Source: Bolinopsis microptera (taxonomy: Eukaryota; Ctenophora; Tentaculata; Lobata; Bolinopsidae). Taken from it: a DNA stretch of 64,000 bases. The notes under the pieces were generated by a model. It was not told the origin of the DNA, did not search any database, and was given only the letters and a program-made list of their open reading frames with translations. Below are positions 57,143 through 64,000 of this stretch, one piece after another. How positions within the stretch are numbered: position 1 is the stretch's first letter; every line of letters starts with the position of its first letter. Location of the stretch: positions 18,445,401 to 18,509,400 of the forward strand of contig NC_087082.1 in the NCBI RefSeq assembly GCF_026151205.1. The letters are read 5' to 3'. The translations under genes were made by a program, and so were the position numbers.

Positions 57143-59586
57143 GGGGGGGGGGGGGGGGGGGGGGGGTGTCACGTCCGTCTATGTCCGCCTATGTCCTGTC
57201 CTTTTTGGATTCTATGAGACAACGGACGTGTTTTTTGGGACATTGGCGGACACGGACGGACATTGGCGGACTCGGACGGACATTTGCGGACCCGGACGGA
57301 CATTGGCGGACTCGGACGGACATTGGTCGACATTAGCGGACATTGGTGGACATTAGCAGACAAACATTTTGAGAATTTTTCGCAACTTCTATATATTATA
57401 ATTTTGTACAAAACAAACGACTTATTAATCACACTAAAGCTATTAATAGCTTTAACTTATTATATCAAATTATATAGGGACCCAGGAAAAGGACCCAGGA
57501 GGAGGAGGAGGAGGACTGGGGAGGAGGAGGACTGGGGAGCAGGAGGACTGTAGAGGACTGATGAGGAGGACTGAGGACGAGGAGGAGGAGTAGGAGGAGG
57601 ACTGAGGAGGGGAGGAGGAAGAGGACTGGGGAGGATCAGGAAGACCCAGGAGGAGGACCCAGGAGGAGGAGGAGGAGGACTGAGGAGGATGACTCAGGAG
57701 GAGGAGGAATCAGGAGGAGGACTGAGGAGGACTGAGAAGGAGGAGGACTGAAGAGTACTGAGGAGGATGGCTAAGGAGGATGACTGAGGAGGATGACTGA
57801 GGAGGATGACTGAGGAGGATGACTGAGGATGACTGAGAGGGAGGAGGAGGATTAGGAAGACCCAGGAGGAGGAGGAGGAGGAGGACCCAGAAGGATGACC
57901 TAGGAGGAGCTGAGGAGGAGGAGAACTGAGGAGGATGACTCAGGAGGAGGAGGACTCAGGAGGAGGAGGACTCAGGAGGAGGACTGAGGAGGACTGAGAA
58001 GGAGGAGGACTGAGGAAGATGGGTGAGGAGGATGGCTGATGAGGATGACTGAGAGGGAGGAGGAGGAGGAAGAGGAGGAAGAGGACTGAGGAGGAGGAGG
58101 AGAAGGACTGAGGAGGAGAAGGAGGACCCAGGAGGAGGAGGACCCAGGAGGAGGAGGACCCAGGAGGAGGACCCAGGAAAAGGCCCCAGGAGGAGGAGGA
58201 GGACTGGGGAGGAGGAGGACTGTTGAGGACGGAGGAGGAGTAGAAGGAGGACTGAGGAGGGGAGGAGGAAGAGGACTGGGGAGGATCAGGAAGACCCAGG
58301 AGGAGGACCCAGGAGGAGGAGGAGGAGGAGGACCCAGGAGGAGGAGGAGGACTGAGGAGGAGGACTGACGATGACTGAGAAGGAGGAGGACTGAGGAGTA
58401 CTGAGGAGGATGGCTGAGGAGGATGGCTGAGGAGGATGGCTGAGGAGGATGACTGAGAGGGAGGAGGAGGAGGACTCAGGAGGAGGACTCAGGAGGAAGA
58501 GGAGGAGGAGGACTCAGGAGGAGGACTTAGGAGAAATGAGGAGGAGGATGAGGATGGCTGAGGAGGATGGCTGAGGAGGATGGCTGAGGAGGATGACTGA
58601 GAGGGAGGAGGAGGAGGACTCAGGAGGAGGACTCAGGAGGAAGAGGAGGAGGAGGAGGACTCAGGAGGAAGACTTAGGAGAAGTGAGGAGGAGAATGAGG
58701 ATCAGGAGGAGGACTGAATAGGAGGAGGAGAAGGAGGGGGACTGGGAGAGGACTGAGGAGGAGGAGGACTGATGAGAAGGATGAGGAGGAGGACTGAGGA
58801 GGAGGACTGAGGACCGAGGAGGAAGAGGAGGAGGATGAAGAAGAGGAGGAGGACCCAGGAGGAGGAGGACTGAGGAGGAGGACTGAGGAGGATGACTGAG
58901 GAGGAGGAGTAGGAGGAGGAGAACTGAATAGGAGGAGGAGGGGGGACTGGGGGAGGACTGAGGAGGAGGATGGAGGACTGAGGAGAAGGATGAGGAGGAG
59001 GACTGAGGAGGACTGAGGACTGAGGAGGAAGAGGAGGAGGATGAAGAGGAGGAAGAGGACCCAGGAGGAGGACCCAGGAGGAGGACTCAGGAGAAGGAGG
59101 AGAACTGGGGAGGAGGAGGACTGTTGAGGACTGATGAGGAGGACTGAGGACGAGGAGGAGGAGTAGGAGGAGGACTGAGGAGGGGAGGAGGAAGAGGACT
59201 GAGGAAGATCAGGAAGACCCAGGAGGAGGAGGAGGAAGAGTAGGAGGAGGAAGCATCTAAATGTTATTTCCATTTTTGTCCGTTTTTGTCCATTTTTGTC
59301 CGTCTTTGTCCGCTCTATTTTTTGTCCGTTTTGAAAATATAGGGTACCGAACGGACAAAAAACATGATCCCCCCTATAACAGCAAAAATTTAACATTTTA
59401 TTTAGCAATTTAGGTGTCCATTAATGTCCGTCTATGTCCGTCTATGTCCGCCTATGTCCGCCTATGTCCGTCTATGTCCGCCTATGTCCGCCTATGTCCG
59501 CCTATGTCCGCCTATGTCCGCCTATGTCCGCCTATGTCCTGTCCTTTATGGATTCTATGAGACAAGCGGACATAGACGGACGTGAC

Positions 59587-59619
<33 letters not shown>
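57143..59619. mobile_element. 2.5-kb element bounded by G/C homopolymers
   Basis: The left end is a run of 24 G followed by TGTCACGTCCGTCTATGTCC. The right end is its inverted form, finishing in 32 C. ATTATT flanks both sides (57137-57142 and 59620-59625). Subterminal GTCCGCCTAT-type units repeat in each arm. The centre is a purine-rich satellite. No transposase is present. Confidence 0.8.
57478..59255 (+). repeat. Purine-rich GGA/CTGA satellite
   Basis: About 1.8 kb of GAGGAGGA, GACTGAGGA, GACCCAGGA and GATGGCTGA units, nearly all purine on the plus strand, with longer blocks repeated (for example 57478-57720 and 58180-58330). A Ser/Pro/Leu-rich frame on the other strand is an artefact of this composition. 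Confidence 0.95.
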
Positions 59620-59625
59620 ATTATT

Positions 59626-60077
59626 ATATTCGCTCTTGTTTCTCTTTCGACATAGATGTGACAAAGTTAAATTCTAATGATTTTTTAAATTTTTATTTTA
59701 AGAACACTCTTGCACATTATTTATTTATTTATTTCTCTATTGATGTATAGTCAAAACGTGACTGTTAGAGCTCTCATTGGCAAACTTATGTTTAATCCTG
59801 TTTAATCCTGTTCAATATGATGTTTGCCTCTAAAATGGTATAAGATTAATATTATTTAATCGCAAAATTAATCGTAAAATGGTGATTCATTTATTTCTTT
59901 ATTGATGTATAGTAACAACGTGACTGTTATATAACCTGATCCCAAGATAGATCATAACAATGCGATTAATGCACAGTTGGCTAGGATTAAATTCGAAACT
60001 CGCTTCATCCAATATTTAACCTAAAATATATCACCAAGTGAAGAAAGATTTAGCATTCGAAGAAATCAAACATTCCA
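59626..60077. promoter_or_regulatory. Putative upstream region of the signal-peptide exon
   Basis: AT-rich DNA before the ATG at 60078. It includes two short repeats of TTTATTTCTTTATTGATGTATAG type (about 59725 and 59890). No defined promoter motif is claimed. Confidence 0.3.
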
Positions 60078-60144
60078 ATGGGAATAATGACTCTCCAGAG
60101 AGGATTATTCTTTGTTGTTCTGCTTGGAACTACTCTCTGTGCTG
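60078..60144 (+). CDS. Candidate first exon of a secreted-protein gene
   Basis: ATG at 60078 (a second ATG at 60087) leads into a strong signal peptide, MTLQRGLFFVVLLGTTLCAG, with the exon ending in a consensus GTAAGC donor in phase 1. Phase 1 donors after signal peptides are common in secreted modular proteins. The next exon was not found; the following intron holds repeats, and the gene may continue beyond the window. Confidence 0.6.
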
Positions 60145-60196
60145 GTAAGCTTGAAATCAATGACCATTAAAAAACCAATAGATAAATAACACATCA

Positions 60197-60740
60197 CAGT
60201 GCTGGCAAGCACGAGCGGTGTCTTTATTGGGGGTATACTATGTACCCCCTTTACTATTGTACCCCCTTTACTATTATACCCCCTTTACTATTATAACCCC
60301 TTTGGTACTCGTCGGAAGCCTCTTTCGTGCACGCGAAGCGTGCACTCCGGCCGGAGGCGGCGGCCTTCGGCCGCCGCCTCCGGCAGGAGTTTTTCAGGCA
60401 TTAAGACTCATAGGAAGTCGTTCAGCAGATTTATTTTTAGTTCAAAACATTCTAATTTGATGTCAAAGATGACAGGAATAAAAAATAGTTATGTTGAGAT
60501 TTTTAAGAAATTTGCATAAAATACTCGCCAGCACTGTTATACGAAATTCGGTAAAAAACCCAAAATCGCCATATTCAGGTGCCTTAAAAACCATGTTAAA
60601 ATTGAGTTAGAGATCTGAAATTTTTCAGGGCGTCTAGACGTTGACCAAATCGACTGCAAAAAAAGTTTCAGGTTTCAGGAGCATCGGGAAATGGGTTTTC
60701 TAGAACCCCTGTTTTACGATAGATTGTCGTGATATATACA
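60197..60740. mobile_element. Inverted copy of the 9345-9855 repeat
   Basis: It starts CAGTGCTGGC, contains the same two GC-rich hairpins and GTACCCCCTTTACTATT units (expanded to three or four here), and reaches the opposite CAGTGCTGGC end at 60536. It continues about 200 bp into the shared flank. Confidence 0.8.
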
Positions 60741-60753
60741 TACATATATATAT

Positions 60754-61096
60754 AATTCGAACAATTGAAACAAATCAAATTGGCGGGCAAACGATCCGTT
60801 TCATGATATGTATAAAAACAATACCAATCATCAGTGCCAAATAGAATAATGAATTGTAGCGCTATGACATGTTGCTCCTTTATAAAATAATTTTTATCGA
60901 TCATGAAACATTTTCAAAATTATCAAAATTTACGAAATTTCCAAAAAAACAGTTTATTGTGTCCGTCCCAATTTTAAAATTGTCTATGAAGTAAGGTAGT
61001 AAGATATCTTTGGCTTTTAAAGTTGTAAACTGCGTTGGCCTTCGTGTAGTGGTAGAGGAAAATTCTTTACTGAGTTCCGTGAAGCTGGTAGAATTA
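60754..61096 (+). repeat. 343-bp direct repeat, copy 1
   Basis: Repeated nearly exactly at 61241-61583. A spacer of about 145 bp lies between them. Confidence 0.92.
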
Positions 61097-61240
61097 GGAT
61101 CCGTATTTGAGAGTTAATTGTTGATTCTGGTTATCAAACGAGAGTGCTCAACAACGACGAGTCGAAGGAGCATAACTAATAAATAGTTGTTGTTTGGTTT
61201 CCCAAAGAGAGTGCTCGACTGCAGTTAAGCAGGAGCATTA

Positions 61241-61583
61241 TAATTCGAACAATTGAAACAAATCAAATTGGCGGGCAAACGATCCGTTTCATGATATGTA
61301 TAAAAACAATACCAATCATCAGTGCCAAATAGAATAATGAATTGTAGCGCTATGACATGTTGCTCCTTTATAAAATAATTTTTATCGATCATGAAACATT
61401 TTCAAAATTATCAAAATTTACGAAATTTCCAAAAAAACAGTTTATTGTGTCCGTCCCAATTTTAAAATTGTCTATGAAGTAAAGTAGTAAGATATCTTTG
61501 GCTTTTAAAGTTGTAAACTGCGTTGGCCTTCGTGTAGTGGTAGAGGAAAATTCTTTACTGAGTTCTGTGAAGCTGGTAGAATT
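61241..61583 (+). repeat. 343-bp direct repeat, copy 2
   Basis: It ends directly before the TGACCC array, whereas copy 1 continues into ordinary sequence at the same point. Confidence 0.92.
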
Positions 61584-61595
61584 TGGTACCAAGCT

Positions 61596-62194
61596 TGACC
61601 CTGACCCTGACCCTGACCCTGACCCTGACCCTGACCCTGACCCTGACCCTGACCCTGACCCTGACCCTGACCCTGACCCTGACCCTGACCCTGACCCTGA
61701 CCCTGACCCTGACCCTGACCCTGACCCTGACCCTGACCCTGACCCTGACCCTGACCCTGACCCTGACCCTGACCCTGACCCTGACCCTGACCCTGACCCT
61801 GACCCTGACCCTGACCCTGACCCTGACCCTGACCCTGACCCTGACCCTGACCCTGACCCTGACCCTGACCCTGACCCTGACCCTGACCCTGACCCTGACC
61901 CTGACCCTGACCCTGACCCTGACCCTGACCCTGACCCTGACCCTGACCCTGACCCTGACCCTGACCCTGACCCTGACCCTGACCCTGACCCTGACCCTGA
62001 CCCTGACCCTGACCCTGACCCTGACCCTGACCCTGACCCTGACCCTGACCCTGACCCTGACCCTGACCCTGACCCTGACCCTGACCCTGACCCTGACCCT
62101 GACCCTGACCCTGACCCTGACCCTGACCCTGACCCTGACCCTGACCCTGACCCTGACCCTGACCCTGACCCTGACCCTGACCCTGACCCTGACC
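61596..62194 (-). repeat. Perfect TGACCC hexamer array, about 100 units
   Basis: About 599 bp of the same hexamer as at 52007 but on the opposite strand, with no visible variant unit. The open frames of D-P and L-T repeats are artefacts. Confidence 0.98.
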
Positions 62195-63102
62195 AGTAGA
62201 GTGGCGGGTTTTTTTTCGATTTTGTTGAGGAAAATACTGTTGTAATGCTTATTTAATAAAAATAAGGATGGTTGAAGTTTTACCGAAAATGGACTTGACC
62301 CATCAACGAAAATCGCTAATAAAAAACTAACAAATTACAACAATCCAGTGTGTTAGGGAGCCGCTCAAACTGTTTACTAATTGATCTTCCAAGCCTAAGG
62401 GGCGCCCTGTTGTTCCCGTGATCATGTATGCAAAAATGTACGACCGAGGTCACGTAATGAAGCCCCTAACTGAACTGCGGGCCTAATTGCCTGTTTTCGA
62501 TTTAATGAGGTTTACACAACTTTCGAGCAGCTATGTTGAGATAAATGGTGATCGGTTTACTATATGTTATATCATACACTACACATTTAAAGTTAAACAT
62601 CTGTCAGCCCTTATCCTGTTAGAATTATGTGGAGGATATATCAAATGCGAGAATGCCAAAAGTTTACGACGAGAAAGATTGTACAACTATATGATAAGAT
62701 GTTGGTAATGAGTAATTTAATTATGTAATATATAAAGCCGATAATATTTATATCAATAATCGATACAAGCCGATATAAGCTTATTGGGCGGCGCTCAGCC
62801 TGTTATTCTGCCTAATCTCTATTTATGAACATTATATTTATAGCCTGAGCCCCCGGTAAACACAAGCCGATACAAGCAAATAATTTATAAATGATACAAG
62901 CCGAGTAATTAATACAAGCCGAGTTCGATTATTGCAGTTATTTCACGACACGTGTCAGCACTCAGCTATCAGTTTGCTAGCTTACAGTGGCCATGATCTA
63001 TCCTATAGTGATAATGACCACAGTCCTCTGCGAAGGAGGAGAACCTGAAAATACGATCGTTGGGTTGAGTTGTCGTATTTCCGATTTCGGTGCAGTTGTG
63101 AT
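62195..63102. other. No gene recognised
   Basis: AT-rich DNA. 62788-62855 is an uninterrupted relative of the sequence flanking the 51114 insertion. A 73-codon frame at 62487 has no supporting evidence. Confidence 0.45.
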
Positions 63103-63661
63103 CAGGAGGTGACCGGGATTCCGGTTCCGGGAATCCCGGTACCGGGATTGGCAATTTTGAGCTATCCCGGTCCTGGTCCCGGTCAAATGCTGATTTATTT
63201 ATTTATGATCCCGGTCCCGGTTAATTCGGGATTCTTGGTCCCGGTCCCGGTCCCGGTCAATCACTCAAATTTGCAGGGATTTTGACCGGGATCTTTTACA
63301 TAATTTCATTCACTGTGATTTTAAGTTTTTCCTTTCATTCATTGTGAATTTCATCTTTAAACATCCTCTGAGCCAAACACAACAATGTTTAAAATTGCTA
63401 AACAAGTTTTAGTAATAAATTATGATCATGAATTAACCAGTAATCGACCGGAATTCCCGGTACCGAGAATCCCGGTACCGGGATTGGCAATTTTGAGCTA
63501 TCCCGGTCCCGGTCCCGGTCCAGGTCCCGGTCCCGGTCCCGGTCCCGGTCCCGGTATATTGATAATCTCAGCGGATCTCAGTCCTGGTCCCAGTCCCGGT
63601 CAAGTCACATTTTGTATCCCGGTCCCGGTCAGGCCTGAAATCATGTCCCGGTGACCTCCTG
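63103..63661. mobile_element. 559-bp hAT-like MITE built from CCGGGA/TCCCGG repeats
   Basis: CAGGAGGTGACCGGGA at the left and TCCCGGTGACCTCCTG at the right form inverted ends. They are flanked by exact GTTGTGAT at 63095-63102 and 63662-63669. Both subterminal regions are strings of GGTCCC and the shared TACCGGGATTGGCAATTTTG. There is no coding capacity. Confidence 0.9.
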
Positions 63662-63669
63662 GTTGTGAT

Positions 63670-64000
63670 TTGGCCTGGGTTCAGTTGTCGTTTTGGGATT
63701 TGAGATGATTGGTCACCCAATTAAGCTGTTAACTGCATAGGACTAGGAACTAGGTTCAATTGGGTTTAGTTGTCGGTCATCCATTTATTCACCCAAGAGG
63801 ATGGTGTATTTCCGTAACTTGTGGTCACTTGAACAAATATTTTCGAAACAAGTTGAACTGAAATTGCCCCGAAGCTTATTAGACATCATTATAGACATTA
63901 TGACTCATGAGGTATTGTATTGTATCAGATGCCATCGTTATTATAATTACCAAAACTCATGAGGCAACAGTGCTCAATTATAGACACTTTTAACAATAGA
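63670..64000. other. No gene recognised
   Basis: AT-rich end of the window with no visible structure. Confidence 0.5.

Noticed and set aside
58674..59408. 244-codon Ser/Pro/Leu-rich open frame on the minus strand
   Set aside because: It lies in the GGA/CTGA satellite. Its amino-acid composition simply reflects the repeat and there is no splice or conservation support.
61498..62245. Long open frames of D-P and L-T dipeptides
   Set aside because: They are produced by the perfect hexamer array, whose period is a multiple of three and contains no stop.
62487..62708. 73-codon plus-strand frame
   Set aside because: No domain, signal peptide or splice evidence; length is within chance expectation.

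Overview
The window looks like animal nuclear DNA from an AT-rich, intron-rich and very repeat-rich genome. Evidence includes GT-AG introns, multi-exon receptor and zinc-finger genes, Ty3/gypsy, LINE, hAT-like and pogo/Tigger elements, and telomere-type CCCTAA repeats. The receptor style (LDLa modules on a 7TM protein) fits an invertebrate, possibly a cnidarian or another early-branching animal. The lineage is an inference and cannot be fixed from this sequence.

Layout. 1-4463 is a Ty3/gypsy retrotransposon on the minus strand with one unbroken gag-pol frame running off the left edge. 4464-14825 and 23131-32590 are two diverged copies of one segment. Each holds, on the minus strand, the first three exons of a receptor (signal peptide, LDLa, LDLa) and the 3' exons of a C2H2 zinc-finger gene. 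Between them, 14825-22066 carries the rest of the receptor: TSP1, SRCR, a Cys-rich/LDLa ectodomain and seven transmembrane segments. The simplest reading is a tandem duplication of a unit of about 17.8 kb. If so, the first three exons in the left copy belong to a second receptor whose body lies beyond the left edge. The complete receptor in this window has a frameshift and an in-frame stop upstream of the 7TM region, so it may be a pseudogene or contain assembly errors.

31.7-35.4 kb holds the fuller zinc-finger gene (minus strand). 35.85-38.95 kb is a 44-bp minisatellite. 40.1-40.7 kb has two candidate exons of an unknown plus-strand gene. 39-46.5 kb is rich in tandem repeats and palindromes resembling RFX X-boxes. 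48-64 kb is mostly mobile and simple-sequence DNA: a foldback element, several hAT-like elements with 8-bp target duplications, a family with 7-bp duplications, a 2.5-kb element bounded by G/C homopolymers and filled with purine-rich satellite, and two perfect TCAGGG hexamer arrays in opposite orientation. A lone signal-peptide exon at 60.08 kb suggests the start of a secreted-protein gene.

The two segment copies act as natural empty sites for each other. They date the gypsy, Tigger-derived, LINE and 7-bp-duplication insertions as younger than the segmental duplication. No prokaryotic features, CRISPR arrays or intact tRNA/rRNA genes were seen.
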